Positions 49,565 to 61,299 are shown, counted from the first letter of the stretch. The stretch: 64,000 nt of DNA from Endotrypanum monterogeii (GCA_000333855.2 CM007345.1:124001-188000); one strand, 5' to 3'. Made by a program: numbers and translations. Notes: generated by a model from the letters alone, not told the origin.

Positions 49565-50266
49565 TCAAAAAATACCTGGGGTCATCGCAGGGGTGGGCAT
49601 GTGACTACCTTCTGCCGATGAGCCGGCTCGATAGACAGCGCTGACCCCCCCCATTCCGATGGGTAAGCCTTGAGTGTATCCAACATAGCTGCTGGTGCCC
49701 ATATTAATGTACGGGTCATAGCCAGCTCCGCCAGCCATCGGAGTCGAAGAATTCGTCCCCGAAATCGCCCCTGGTGATACCTCCTGCCCCTTTGAAAGAA
49801 GCATTTGATTGTAGTACATAGACTTCATCGCTTGCTGCTGTTGCGTGTTGAGCGCCACCGTCGATGCCTGCAAACTATCGTAAGCTTCTTTCGCTGCCGG
49901 TGCATTTGCGTACGCCACCTTGAGCTTCTTGCCCGCAATCTCAAATCGATTTAAACAAGAGATGGCGTAGGTGGCGGAGAAAAAAAAATAAAACTTGACA
50001 AAACCATAGCCTCGACTCTCCCCAGTTATTTTATCGTAAATAATTTTCACACTCTCGATCCTACCGAATTGGCCGAAGAGTTCGTACACCTGCGACTCGT
50101 TCATCAATGGCGGAAGGTAGTTGACAATTAAGTTGCGCAACGCCTCAGGGTCCGCCGTGAAGCTGTCAGGGGTGCTGCTCTCACCTGCTCCGGTGACATG
50201 GGTAGGTGCAGCATTGCTCTGTAGCGCCGGCGTGGAGCTAGTACTCCCGTTATGTGTGACTGACAT
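49565..50266 (-). CDS. RRM RNA-binding protein, UBP-related
   Basis: 233 residues from the ATG at 50266; codons further upstream have only TTG, and a good acceptor (AG at 50351-50352 behind TTTCTTTTCGG) lies 85 bases upstream. A Ser/Thr-rich N-terminus (1-38) precedes one RRM (about 41-120) with RNP2 LIVNYLPP and RNP1 RGYGFVKF, then a Gln/Gly/Ser/Met-rich tail. The start of the RRM (DPEALRNLIVNYLPP) is very like UBP1/UBP2 (EPEALRNLMVNYIPT), so the three genes are paralogues in one cluster. Just after RNP1 the usual QSAAS-type turn is replaced by YFFFS, encoded by a T-run. It probably binds U-rich mRNA; targets are unknown. Confidence 0.85.
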   Translation of the reverse strand: MSVTHNGSTSSTPALQSNAAPTHVTGAGESSTPDSFTADPEALRNLIVNYLPPLMNESQVYELFGQFGRIESVKIIYDKITGESRGYGFVKFYFFFSATYAISCLNRFEIAGKKLKVAYANAPAAKEAYDSLQASTVALNTQQQQAMKSMYYNQMLLSKGQEVSPGAISGTNSSTPMAGGAGYDPYINMGTSSYVGYTQGLPIGMGGVSAVYRAGSSAEGSHMPTPAMTPGIF

Positions 50267-51623
50267 GTCCCCCTCGTCAGTGGGGTTCTCCGACCGTGCT
50301 CTGTGACCACCCGCGCGTGGATGTAGACTTTGAATGAAGTGTGTACCCAACTAGGCCGAAAAGAAATGCGGAAAACTGTAAGTGCGATGGATCGAATGAG
50401 AGAGCAAGAAGAGGAGGGGATAAAAAATGTTTCCCCCTGCAAAGAAAAAAAAGGCACGTGCATTCTGGGTAAAGAGCAGAAGAAATACAGTTGTACCGTG
50501 ATGGAGAGAGTTCGATGAGGATACGGGAAGAAGAGAAAAGGTGAGACGTGGTAGAACGGGAAAAAAAAAGGCAAGAAAACATACACACACACACACACAC
50601 AATCCCTCGATCAACAGAGATACCAGTCTCCAGAAGAAAAAAAAAAGAAACATCAGAGGAAGGAAAAGATTCCAGACTGTAGTCTTGCACACCCCTTAGG
50701 AGCAGGGGTTCGTGGATGCGGTGAGACACGCATAGGCCAGAAACGATGTCCGGACCTGAAGTGTTCAACGCGCGGGCACTGATAATAAAGTGGGATGTTA
50801 CACTGTAGAGGCAGAGAAGAAAATCCGCTAGTCAACCCTTTCAGCAAGACAACACCACACAACAAAACAAAACGTAACACAACCGGAGGTGGGGTAGCAC
50901 CGCTCTGCTCCACCGCAGCACGACTGTAAGGAAGAGCCTGCAATCAGCTGTACCCCTCTCCTCATCTTGTCATCTTCGGGGAGGTTATGAAGTTCAGATA
51001 GTTGAGTCACACAGATATCCTCTGAACAGGAGCATTTTTTATACGTATGAGGAGACACAGGGTGTGACACACTGCGAGAAAGGAGGAGGCTTCATGAGTT
51101 CAAGTAGGATGGGGACGGTGGGCAAAAGACGAGAGTCGATGCGAGCAATCATACCGGATACATTGCCAAAAACCCGCGCGATACGCGCATACAGAGAGCG
51201 AGAAGTGGAAAACGGGAGAAGGGAAGCTACTTGATAACGTAAAGAATTCCCAGCGTCACATGGCACCAGGAACAGACGAGCAAACTCTAAAAGGCAAAAA
51301 AAAAAAAAAACGTGTCACCAACAACCCCACTGCAATGCAGTATATGATGTACACAGAATACCACCAAGAAAAGACTAACGAGAAGACAAGTACGAAGAGG
51401 TGACACGAGTGCGTCGCCTCCCTCCATCTCCCCTCCCTCCCTCCCTCCCTCCCTCCCCTACAACGACTTGCCTGTCCATCTGATCAATCCCTCGCCCTTT
51501 CTTCCTCCTCCCCGCCCCTAGACCGAGAGAGGGAAGCTCAGACACTTGACTTCAGCCACAGCTCAGGGTGCCACAAGGACGGGAAAAAAATGAGGGAGAA
51601 GTCTGTGTCACGAGCTGAATGCC
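50267..51623. other. Spacer between the ABC transporter and the RRM gene
   Basis: About 1.36 kb with no gene. Contains a (CA)n tract at 50582-50601 and a (CCTC)n tract at 51421-51460. A 75-codon minus-strand frame at 51039-51266 starts at GTG and was not accepted. Confidence 0.78.
51411..51460 (-). repeat. (GGGA)n tract, G-quadruplex-capable on the transcribed strand
   Basis: The plus strand reads CCTC repeated about six times, so the transcript carries at least six GGG blocks one base apart, about 165-215 bases past the ABC transporter stop codon. Confidence 0.85.
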
Positions 51624-53600
51624 CTAAAGCTGCGATGCCCCGGCGCCCACCTGCGGCGAGGAAACGAGCCCCACTAAGTCGCAGAAAATCTTCTTTGTAG
51701 ACACCTCCGCAAACGAGCCCTCCAGAGCCACCTTGCCCTTGTCCAGCACAATGATATGATCAGCCTTGCGGATCATACTCAATTTGTGTGCGAACATAAG
51801 CACCGTGTGCTGCCGCTTCGAGTCCTTGGCCTCCTCAATCAGACGCGAGATGGCGTCATGCACCACCACCTCACTCTCACTATCCAGTGCTGATGTGGCT
51901 TCGTCCAATATAGTGATGTGCGGGGTGCGCATTAGCGCGCGCGCAATCGCAATTCGTTGCTTCTGTCCCCCGGAGAGGCTGCGGCCGCCCTCACCAACAA
52001 AGGTGTCATACCCGTCGGGAAGGGCAGATACGAAATCGTGGGCGTTGGCCTTGCGCGCCGCGTCGACTATGGAAGAGTACAGCCAACGGTCGATCGGGTC
52101 ATCCCAATTGCGCCCGGGAGTGCCGTATGCAATGTTCTGCGCAATAGATCCACCGAACAGCACCGGCTCCTGTCCAACGTAGCCAATACGCTCGTGCAGC
52201 CACTGCGAGCTTATGTCGCGAAGATCGTGCTCTCCAAGACGCACCACACCGGCTGTTGGCTCATACAACTTGAGCAGCAGCATAGCTAAGGATGACTTAC
52301 CAGAGCCGCTGCTGCCCACCACGCACGTGCAGCGGGATGGCTCTATTGTGAGATTTATGTTGTTGTAGATCAGTGCCTCCGGCCGCGTTGGGTAGGCGAA
52401 GCAAACCTCCTGCAGCGTCACACGCCACTCACATGTGATTGGGGTAAGCTGCTTGCCCGCGGTCTGCTCCTGATGAAGCGCATCCGCCTTGTCCAGGATT
52501 TCAAAGAGGCGCAAAGAGGCGCCGTAGCCTTTGTTGATTTCTGTGGCGAGATTTGTCAATCCCATCAGCCCGATGCCGCAGTATACCGTATACAGCATAA
52601 AGGAAAAGAGAAGACCAGGGGTGAGCTGACCGGAAGCAACGAGCATGGAGCCAGCCCACATGATACAATACATGGCGCCATACCCCACCAGCTGCAGCGA
52701 TGCGACGTAAACAGAGTTCCAGCGCACCATGCGCATGCTGAGATCGAAGACCCGCTGCACATTCTTGCCATACCATGTCTCCTCCTGCGCCTCGGCACCG
52801 AAAGATTTAACTGTTCGGATGCTCGACAGCCTCTCCTCGGCAACGGTACCCATGCCGGCCATGGCATCCTGCATGTTGTGCTGCAACTTGCGAACATAGC
52901 GGCCGTAGACCCCGGCAAAGATAGCGACCGGTGGTATCATACTCACGATAACGCTTGTCAAGAGCGGAGAGTAGTACAGCATCACCGTAATGCTGCCAGC
53001 CGTCTGCAAGAAGTTCTTGCTTCCGTTTGTCACTGCCTCCGTCAGAGAGCTGCCCACGACGTTACAGTCCATCGACAATCGCTGGATAAGAGCACCGGTA
53101 CGGTTTTCGGTGGAATCGAAAAATGCCGCCGGCTGTCGCAAAATTCCAGCGTACAGGGCGCGGCGCAGCTTTGCGATGATACTCTCGCCTGCGTAGCCGA
53201 TGCAGTACAGGCGCAGGTAGTTACCCACAGCACAGAGACCGAACCACGCCAAGAGCTGCATCGACGTGCCGAGGGGCATCTGACCCTTGCTCGCATAGTC
53301 GATAAGCGCACCGAACCCGGCAGGGATGGCGAGCGTGGCTGCGCTATACATGCACACACCCACTACGGCCCCTGCAATGTAGGGTACCTGGTCCCGAGCC
53401 GAGCGGATATAGCGAGAAAAAGAGCCCCTCCGTGCAACCGGCTCTGTCACGTAGATGAGGCTCTTATTCGATGTAGGGCGCTGCGCTGGTACGGCATTGC
53501 CGTAGTCAGTGCGCTGGCGAAGGTCAGATGCGAGTCGCCGCACATTCGTCAGGGCCACACACGAGACAGGCCTCCACACGAGCTGCGAGGAACTCCTCAT
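51624..53600 (-). CDS. Half ABC transporter, ABCB type, mitochondrial-like
   Basis: 658 residues. The N-terminus (1-35) is rich in Arg and Ser without acids (RRLAS near 21), like a mitochondrial presequence. A six-span ABC membrane domain covers about 72-355, with coupling motifs such as FFDSTENRTGALIQRLS. The nucleotide-binding domain has an A-loop Tyr in FAYPTRPEAL, Walker A GSSGSGKS (429-436), Q-loop GYVGQEP, signature LSGGQ (542-546), Walker B ITILDE (562-567) and H-loop His605, all intact, so it should hydrolyse ATP as a dimer. The architecture resembles inner-membrane exporters such as ABCB8/ABCB10; the substrate is unknown. The ATG at 53600 lies seven bases behind CACAG at 53606-53607, the first AG after a long polypyrimidine tract (53656-53700), which rules out the longer upstream frame. 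Confidence 0.9.
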   Translation of the reverse strand: MRSSSQLVWRPVSCVALTNVRRLASDLRQRTDYGNAVPAQRPTSNKSLIYVTEPVARRGSFSRYIRSARDQVPYIAGAVVGVCMYSAATLAIPAGFGALIDYASKGQMPLGTSMQLLAWFGLCAVGNYLRLYCIGYAGESIIAKLRRALYAGILRQPAAFFDSTENRTGALIQRLSMDCNVVGSSLTEAVTNGSKNFLQTAGSITVMLYYSPLLTSVIVSMIPPVAIFAGVYGRYVRKLQHNMQDAMAGMGTVAEERLSSIRTVKSFGAEAQEETWYGKNVQRVFDLSMRMVRWNSVYVASLQLVGYGAMYCIMWAGSMLVASGQLTPGLLFSFMLYTVYCGIGLMGLTNLATEINKGYGASLRLFEILDKADALHQEQTAGKQLTPITCEWRVTLQEVCFAYPTRPEALIYNNINLTIEPSRCTCVVGSSGSGKSSLAMLLLKLYEPTAGVVRLGEHDLRDISSQWLHERIGYVGQEPVLFGGSIAQNIAYGTPGRNWDDPIDRWLYSSIVDAARKANAHDFVSALPDGYDTFVGEGGRSLSGGQKQRIAIARALMRTPHITILDEATSALDSESEVVVHDAISRLIEEAKDSKRQHTVLMFAHKLSMIRKADHIIVLDKGKVALEGSFAEVSTKKIFCDLVGLVSSPQVGAGASQL

Positions 53601-53605
53601 TGTTT

Positions 53606-53700
53606 CTGTGATGCGGTGGTGTTGTTGTGTGATGGTGTCGTGGAGTCGAGAAATATTATGAGGAGAGAACGGAGGGGGGGAAGTAGAAAAGAAAAAAAAA
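53606..53700 (-). promoter_or_regulatory. Polypyrimidine tract and acceptor of the ABC transporter
   Basis: T9, C7 and CT-rich segments over 53656-53700 on the transcribed strand are followed by an AG-free stretch up to CACAG at 53606-53607, just before the 53600 start. Confidence 0.45.
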
Positions 53701-54758
53701 GCACTAATAAATATATATGGGGCTGAAAACCACAAGGAAGCACTAACTCAACAAAGAAGAATTAGAATCGATTGAAGTAGAGGGGGTTTGTCGGCGCACG
53801 CCTTCCCGTCGGAGTGCGTGCCGCTGTCTGTGTGAGTGTGAGTGTGAGTGTGGGTGGATAACTATCGATACATCTATTCTTTTAGATGTGCACATGTACA
53901 ATGTGAGGGGAGGAGGAAACACAGCACGTGCTGGACCTATATGCGAAACAAAAAAAAACCACCACACACCACAAAAACAGACGCAGCTACAAATGAAGAC
54001 TAGTCGGAAGGCGAATATAAGATCCCACAACTGCAGAGATGCAATGACAATGGCGGACCAAAGGGCGAGGTGGAGTTGGATAGAAGCGATAAAGAGAAAG
54101 CAGCGACTGGGATATTATGTGAAGACCTTTTTTTTTTTGACAACACACCATCCGGAAAGGATTACAAAAATACAAAGGAGAAGGAGAGGAATGAACACGC
54201 GTATGCCGCATAGTGCGCAAAAAGTGAAATGAGGATGATGTTCCACCGGAAGCAAGCGAGATCGCTGGGGGAGGAGGGTGAAGACAGCGAAGCGAAGACC
54301 GAAACGGCGGCGAGGTAACGTATGCGTCTGTAAATGAAAAAAAAACAGCTCACCGTTGTAGAAAAGGTTGACCCCCTGCAATAGCCCTCTCCTCCCCTTT
54401 CTCCTTCGCCTCCCCCCTCCCACCCCCCTACCGCCCTCGCAGAGAAAAAATGGCAGCAGTCTTCTATCTTTGAGACACTTTTGAGAAGCAAAATATCGAT
54501 AAGATGAATAAATCTAGTCGGCAATGCTTTGGCCTCTCCGGTCTTATGTGGGTTGTGGGAAGCGCTTTCGTCAGAGACGCGCAATAAAAAATGGCGACGA
54601 TGTAGAGGGTGGAGGGGGCATTGCTCGCATCCCATTTTTTTTGTCGACTATTATTTTTTCTTTTTTTGATATTTTCTGGATTTTTATTTGTTTTTTTTTT
54701 GTGTGTATCTTTTTTTTTTAATATAAACAAACAAAAAATAATACGTATATATATATAT

Positions 54759-55418
54759 NNNNNNNNNNNNNNNNNNNNNNNNNNNNNNNNNNNNNNNNNN
54801 NNNNNNNNNNNNNNNNNNNNNNNNNNNNNNNNNNNNNNNNNNNNNNNNNNNNNNNNNNNNNNNNNNNNNNNNNNNNNNNNNNNNNNNNNNNNNNNNNNNN
54901 NNNNNNNNNNNNNNNNNNNNNNNNNNNNNNNNNNNNNNNNNNNNNNNNNNNNNNNNNNNNNNNNNNNNNNNNNNNNNNNNNNNNNNNNNNNNNNNNNNNN
55001 NNNNNNNNNNNNNNNNNNNNNNNNNNNNNNNNNNNNNNNNNNNNNNNNNNNNNNNNNNNNNNNNNNNNNNNNNNNNNNNNNNNNNNNNNNNNNNNNNNNN
55101 NNNNNNNNNNNNNNNNNNNNNNNNNNNNNNNNNNNNNNNNNNNNNNNNNNNNNNNNNNNNNNNNNNNNNNNNNNNNNNNNNNNNNNNNNNNNNNNNNNNN
55201 NNNNNNNNNNNNNNNNNNNNNNNNNNNNNNNNNNNNNNNNNNNNNNNNNNNNNNNNNNNNNNNNNNNNNNNNNNNNNNNNNNNNNNNNNNNNNNNNNNNN
55301 NNNNNNNNNNNNNNNNNNNNNNNNNNNNNNNNNNNNNNNNNNNNNNNNNNNNNNNNNNNNNNNNNNNNNNNNNNNNNNNNNNNNNNNNNNNNNNNNNNNN
55401 NNNNNNNNNNNNNNNNNN
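54759..55418. other. Assembly gap, 660 N
   Basis: The largest gap, entered from a (TA)n tract on the left. The right side resumes in unrelated unique sequence. Confidence 0.99.
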
Positions 55419-56795
55419 ATGTACGCATCCGCCCGTCACAATCCGTCGTCTTTTTTTTTTTCGTTGTTGCTTGTTTGTTTGTTCTTTTACTTCTTTTCCT
55501 TTTAGACCAGCAGTGTGGGCGAACTCTAACCATCCATGACGAGGCCACCCCGCACCCCATCCCACCATACATGCACCTATCCCGCCCATCGCACCCCGCC
55601 CCATCCCACCCCCTTCTCTCTCCCGTCAAACATTCCGGAAAAAAAAAACAAAAAAAAATTAAACTTTGGGAGGAAATGAATGAAGCGAAAACGGTAAAAC
55701 AGTCCAACAACAACAAAACAGGAAAAGAAAGGAGCAAAGGAAAGGAGCAAAAGAAAGGGAGGGAGGGTCTCTCTCGATTGTACACACCCTCGCACGCGCA
55801 ACCACTACAAATGAAAAATATATATTATAAACGAAACAATCATGGCAAGTACACAGCAAGGCAATAACAACAACAACAAAAAAAAAGGGTGCCGAGACAG
55901 AATGGCCTTGCTGGTTATCGTCAGCCAGTCGTGGGCATATGAAGGCATCTTGGCTCATTTCTTTTTTTCAATTTCCTTTGTAGTGTTGTGGTGAGATAAT
56001 TGTCTATTTTTTTTTTCGCTCTCTCTCTTGTGTTGTCCTCCGCTGCCCCCCCCCTCCTCCTCGGTATTGAAGTCTCTCCCACCTGCCCTTGCTGTTGATG
56101 ACTTCTGCTTCCCCCTTTAAGTGATACTCGTCTGCCTGCACAAGAATGTGTCTGGATGAGTGCTCAGTGTAATATGTGTGTATATATATATATATATTTC
56201 ATGAGCTCGAGAAATACAATTGAGGGCTGTATCGTGGTGTATGTGTGTGGGTGGGGGGGGAAGTCTTTTCGCAGGCAGTCTCATCTGCCGTGTTTTGTTA
56301 CCCTGCCCCCTCCCCCCCATGAGTGTGTGCGTACATAGGGCAATGCGCGCGCCCTCGGACAAGTGGAGGTCATGGAACAAAGTAGTAAGAAAAATCTCTC
56401 CCCCCTCACTCGCTTTTTTGGCATCGCCATGCTAGCCTACCCCCCTGCCTTCGCCCTCGCCCCTTCCAAAGGCACTGCGCCATGCGGAAAAAAAAACTAT
56501 GGACGAGAAAAAGTAACATGGGGAACGGCGTGTGGAGGAGAGAAAGGGAGGGGGGGGAACAGGGGGAGCTGCATCGCTCTGAGCAAACACGTTGCATCCA
56601 TGTGAAGGCTTCGGAGTCACAGGATCCCCTTCGCTCCTGACCTCCCACACACACACACACACGAGATTGAGAGAAAGAGAAGGAAAAGCGGGGTAGAGGC
56701 ACACGCCTTACTACTGCAGTCTCATAGCCAAAGGGAAGGAGGAGGAAGAAAAGGCTCCACCTGCTGCGAAGAGGTGAAACTCGATACACATGCCC

Positions 56796-56811
56796 GCACA
56801 CACACACATAT

Positions 56812-56850
<39 letters not shown>

Positions 56851-56991
56851 TGTCTCTGTGTGTGTGTGCACATCGAGTACGATGATGAAAAACATCACGA
56901 AAAAGAAAGATACAAATAAATTATAAAGAGATGCAAAAAAAAAACAACTAGAACACACACACGCATATATATATATATATATATATATACA
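56796..56991. repeat. Two (TA)n clusters
   Basis: CA/TA compound tracts at 56796-56845 and 56954-56991, about 110 bases apart, in the presumed SCD6 3' UTR. Confidence 0.9.
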
Positions 56992-57862
56992 TCCCGACAA
57001 AGAAACAGAACAGAGAGGAGGAGAGGTGGGTGAGTGGGTGGGGGAGAGAGGGATCATACAACCAAAGACGCCGAGAAGCCCGGCAGCTACACCGAGCCTG
57101 ACTAGCGAATAAACAAGAAGAGAGCACCAAAATTTAAAAAATGAATCAAAACCATTTATCGAGAAAAATACACAAAAAAAAAAAAGAGAAAGGGGGAAAA
57201 TAGAGAAGGAGAGCGGGGAAAGCGGGAGTGCGAGAGCGTGTGGAGCACAGATCCGGTGCCGAGGTAGATGCAGCAAAGGCGCATGGGAAACCGAAAAGAA
57301 AGAGAGGGAAAGTCGGTCAGAAAGACACACGTACACGAAGACACACAGTAAAAGAAAAGTCAATGCGACCCACTCGCCTCAGGACCACGTCGGGCTGTGT
57401 GCAGATGTCCGTGTGCCAATGCCTGGCATTTCCTTTCGCTCCGTCTCGTCGGCGTCATATCCTCTTTTCGAGGTATAACGCCTTTAGTCGTTTATCCCTT
57501 TTGTTCCCCCGGAAAAAAAAAAAGTGCCCTTGATGAGGCATAACTGAGTGTGCGCTCGCACCACACACAGTGACAATGACAGGGAGACAAAAGCAACAAT
57601 GCATCCAACAACCCAATTTCTTTTTTTTGTGCTCCCGATGAGAAACGTACGGACGCAATACGGGGTAAGGGTAGTGAAAATACCCTCGAGAGCAATACAC
57701 GTCGAACAACACTGTCACGTCATAATGATACCTCACCTTCCTGATTCACGACAGCCCCCCATTTTTTCTTCTTTTCTTACCTGCAACCACCACAGAAAAA
57801 ACTCGAGAGGGGAGACAGGGAAAGTTCCGAAAAGCGTCATACTGTTAGACAGGCATATACAG

Positions 57863-57865
<3 letters not shown>

Positions 57866-57907
<42 letters not shown>
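57866..57907. repeat. (CA)n microsatellite
   Basis: Uninterrupted CA run of about 42 bases. Confidence 0.95.
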
Positions 57908-57910
<3 letters not shown>

Positions 57911-60420
57911 GCCTCCCTCTCCCCCTCAGCACGCGCATATAGACTCGTACTAAATTCAACTCCGTGTTGTTGTTGTTGTTTTTAGATCTGACCAACACAC
58001 AGGAAAAACGAAACGCATATTAGTGCATAGCCATTTCGCAATTTGCATTCCTTCCAGATGATTATCGGTATGGCAGATCTCCCACCCACCCCAACCCCCC
58101 CCCTTTGACTACCCTTCTATTTCTTTCGCTTCTCGCTCGCCTTACCTGGTTCCCCTTGGCCGTGATACGCCCATGCATCCCTTCTTCTTCACGGGGAGGT
58201 GAAGTGGTATGTCCCTTACAGAACCTGAAGGAACATTTTCTGTGCATCCCCCACTTTCCTGAACTGAACGTTGTCCTGTTCCATCGACATCCGCTGCATC
58301 AAGACCTCTCCCCGAGACCTATACATACCTATAAATATGTAGGTAATAACGGTGTAGAAAATGTGAGTGGAACGGTCAAGTAACCAACACAACAGAGAAA
58401 GTCGTCCGCCACGAGCGTATTCGTGTGAAACCGCAGCTGACACACCCCACATGCGATAGACCGATAAACAACGCCAAAACACTCATCCACACATGCACAT
58501 ACACAGGCATACAAATGAAGAGGGGCGAGATGCGCTTCATGGAAGGCATAACACGACAAAAAAAAAACCTATAAAAGCGCAGACCCTGTGGGAATCATAC
58601 GACTAGGAGAAGGAGGGACGAGGGGAAGAAAGACTCGACAAACGGAAAAAGCGGGTCTCAGCTCCATGGTTTTCCCTCCTCCTCCCCCCGACCACCCTTG
58701 CCCCCCTCGATGATTGTTATGTTCTCCTGTGAACACAAAAAGGAAAAAGGGTGAGTGATAGTGAGCAGGGCAAAGAAAAGGAAATACGGCACATATGCGA
58801 ATATAATATATATATATATATACTCACGCACGCACATCTCGATGGGCATAGCCGGAAGGGGACACAAACAGATCGACAGAACAAACGAGTAAAAAAAAAG
58901 AAATGGGACACACTGCGCCCGCAACGATGGGGATCCTGGTCTTTCGACACGGAAAAAACAACAGACCAGACGACAAATAAAAAAAATGACAGGGTGACCC
59001 CAAAGAGGCAATGAGAAGAATACATAAGATGTGTAGGGAAAAAACACAACGTGGACCAATTCGCCATGCACACGAAATGAGCAAACAAAAAGAGCTAGGG
59101 GCATACAGACAGCAAATACATATGGGTGCAAAGACATAAGCTCCGCCCAGGTCAAGGGAAAACAAACGAGCGGATGAAACGAGAGAGGGAGGGAGGAAGG
59201 GAGGGAGGGATGAGGAAAAAGCGGGAGCGAGTACCAGGAAGTCGACAGTAGAAGAGGGGCGGCAGCTGCAGCGATGGCAGCGGAAGTTACAAAGCCAACA
59301 CACAACAAATGTATCGAGAGAACAGCAGCAGCAACACCACTCTCAATACAGTGGAGTGAAACAGAAAAAAAAAAAAAACAAATGTGGGCAAAAAGGTGCG
59401 GACCCAAAAAAAAAAAAAAGTGAGAGACAATAATAATAAAAAGAAGCGCGCGAGGTGATATGATACAAGCGGTCAGGGAAGAAAATGTATCGAAGGGATT
59501 TCGCGCTTTGGCTGTAAAAAAAAAAGAACAAAGCGATACAAATTGTGCCCTGATGATGAACTCCTCTAGTTTTCGTGGTCATCTCTCCCATCTTTTTCTG
59601 TTCTCGCTGAACGCGGTGTGATTCATTAACACACGCTTAGGTGAGTACCACTCTGTCGAAAAATAGCCCACGCACTGTGAGCATCGGGAAATCGGCGAAG
59701 AAAGCGCGGAGAAGGAGGGGGAGGGGGGAAGGGGGGGGGACGTCAAGAACCAAGATAGACTCCTTGGGGGAGAGGAGGAGGGGGGGGAAGAGAAGCAAAA
59801 GGAAGGGGGAAAGGGAGGAGTGGTGTAGGGAGCCGCTTCATATCCACATAAAAGGAAAAAAAAAACCTGAACAAGAAAAGAGTTTTTTTTTTTACCAAGC
59901 ATGCAAGTTGAGGCAAGGAGGGGGTGACGAAATGAAAATACCGACACAATGAAGGCCCTGAACGAATGAAGCCAAGGCAGAGCAAAGGGAACCAAAATAT
60001 GCCCACCCTCCTTTGCCTCCTGTCATTTGCTTGTGAAACCAGCACTCGGCTCCCTTGCTGCCCCGTCTCGCACAGCATCTCTGCGAGAGAATCCGTTCTT
60101 GGCGGGCGATACTGGAGGGGGGGGGGTACGCCACAACCTCCTTTCGTCTCGGCAACACTCTGGTGACGCCGTCGCCACAACTTACCGGGTGGTGTCGTTC
60201 GTGAGCTCGATGAGAAAAGGGGGAGTGGGGGAAATAAAGAGATACCTCAGAGCATCATCATTTCTTTCTTCTTCTCTTCCGCCCTCCTACCCGCAGGAGC
60301 TCTTCATTTTTTCCTATACTCGAGAAATAAGACGATAGGAGGAGGAGGAGGAGTGGTTGTACAAGACGAAGCCTTCACACGCACTCGCCTTCACCCCCTC
60401 CTGGGAATCCTGCCGCGTTC

Positions 60421-61299
60421 CTAACGTTGCTGATAGCGTCCACGACCACCGCGGCCACGGCGGAAGCCGCGCATGCTGCTCACCATCTCCGATCCAAAGG
60501 TCTCCGTGTCCGCCTTGCGCATCTCGAGGCGATTCACGTTGTTCCTCTCCTTTTGGTCGCAGGAGATGGTGTCAAAAAAACTGTTTTTGTTGTACGCCTT
60601 GGCGTGCGACTTCGCCTCCTCCTTTGCCTTCTCGAACTCATTTTTCTTCTTCTCAAACTCCTCGCGGCACTTGGTGAAGTCAAAGTCTCCGTCGAACTTC
60701 TCCGCCGCGCTGACATCGACCGGTTTAAAATCCTGACCCGTGTGGTAGTCACGGTAGGTGCGGCGGTAGTTGCCTGAGCCACCGCGACCGCCGTAGCCGC
60801 CGCGGCTGCTGCGGTTGTTGCCGCCACCGCTACTGTTGTTGTTGTTGTTGTAGCGGCCACCGCTGTACCCACCACGGCGCGCGCCACCTGCACCACGGCC
60901 ATACGACGAAGACTCATCGTAGAAGGAGCGCGGCTCACGAGCAGGAGCGCTGCTCGCTGTCGCTACTGGTGCGGCAGGCGTGGCCCCGCCGCGTCCTCCG
61001 CGAGCGCCAGAGGGGGCGTGTACCTCGACAATGGCAGGGTCGCGCGACTGTGGGGAGTTGCCGCTGCGGTACACCGTCAGGTCTTTGATATCAGAACCCC
61101 GAAACACAATGAACTCAAACATCTGCTCAGTCGGCGGAACCTCATCCGCACCGCCACCCTTTCGACCCTCCGTGCCATAGATTCGCACATTGGACAAGCT
61201 GACGGTGTTCTCAACGGTGTCGATAGAGTGCAGCTGCCCCTCATAGCGTATCTCACTTTTGCTGATGAGGTTTATCAGGTCGCCTATGGTGCTCTGCAT
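60421..61299 (-). CDS. SCD6: SCD6/LSM14-family P-body protein
   Basis: 292 residues from the ATG at 61299. Residues 1-80 form the LSm14 domain (start MQSTIGDLINLISKSEIRYE). An RGG/Gly/Asn-rich linker follows (~92-185). Then come an FDF motif (FDGDFDFTKCREEF), an FFD box (NKNSFFDTISCD) and a TFG box (RKADTETFG), and a final RGG patch. SCD6 proteins repress translation and assemble P-bodies with DHH1 and decapping factors in the cytoplasm. All family modules are present in the usual order. The start is backed by a textbook acceptor: T12 at 61354-61365 and GTGCAG with AG at 61336-61337, a 36-base leader. It shares the unit with three U-rich-binding RRM proteins, fitting a post-transcriptional control cluster, though neighbours in such units need not be related. 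Confidence 0.92.
   Translation of the reverse strand: MQSTIGDLINLISKSEIRYEGQLHSIDTVENTVSLSNVRIYGTEGRKGGGADEVPPTEQMFEFIVFRGSDIKDLTVYRSGNSPQSRDPAIVEVHAPSGARGGRGGATPAAPVATASSAPAREPRSFYDESSSYGRGAGGARRGGYSGGRYNNNNNSSGGGNNRSSRGGYGGRGGSGNYRRTYRDYHTGQDFKPVDVSAAEKFDGDFDFTKCREEFEKKKNEFEKAKEEAKSHAKAYNKNSFFDTISCDQKERNNVNRLEMRKADTETFGSEMVSSMRGFRRGRGGRGRYQQR

Larger units (their letters stand above)
53601..60420. other. 6.8 kb spacer downstream of SCD6
   Basis: No gene supported; the N gap (54759-55418) could hide up to 660 unknown bases. It contains the SCD6 3' UTR and the ABC leader. Repeats: TA at 56176-56199, 56796-56845 and 56954-56991, (CA)n at 57866-57907, TA at 58806-58822, plus many A-runs (U-runs in RNA) and purine-rich stretches near 59160-59220 and 59700-59820. 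Long frames here are low-complexity Phe/Ser/Leu/Cys translations. Confidence 0.73.

Noticed and set aside
51039..51266. 75-codon frame between the ABC transporter and the RRM gene
   Set aside because: It starts at GTG with no early ATG and shows no family resemblance, though its composition is more protein-like than most spacer frames.
52473..53726. 417-codon plus-strand frame opposite the ABC transporter
   Set aside because: It is an antisense shadow of a gene with intact Walker A, signature and Walker B motifs, and no other gene here is on the plus strand.
58658..59407. 249-codon minus-strand frame
   Set aside because: Cys/Phe/Leu/Ser-rich with a TA-repeat stretch; no motif and no coding character.
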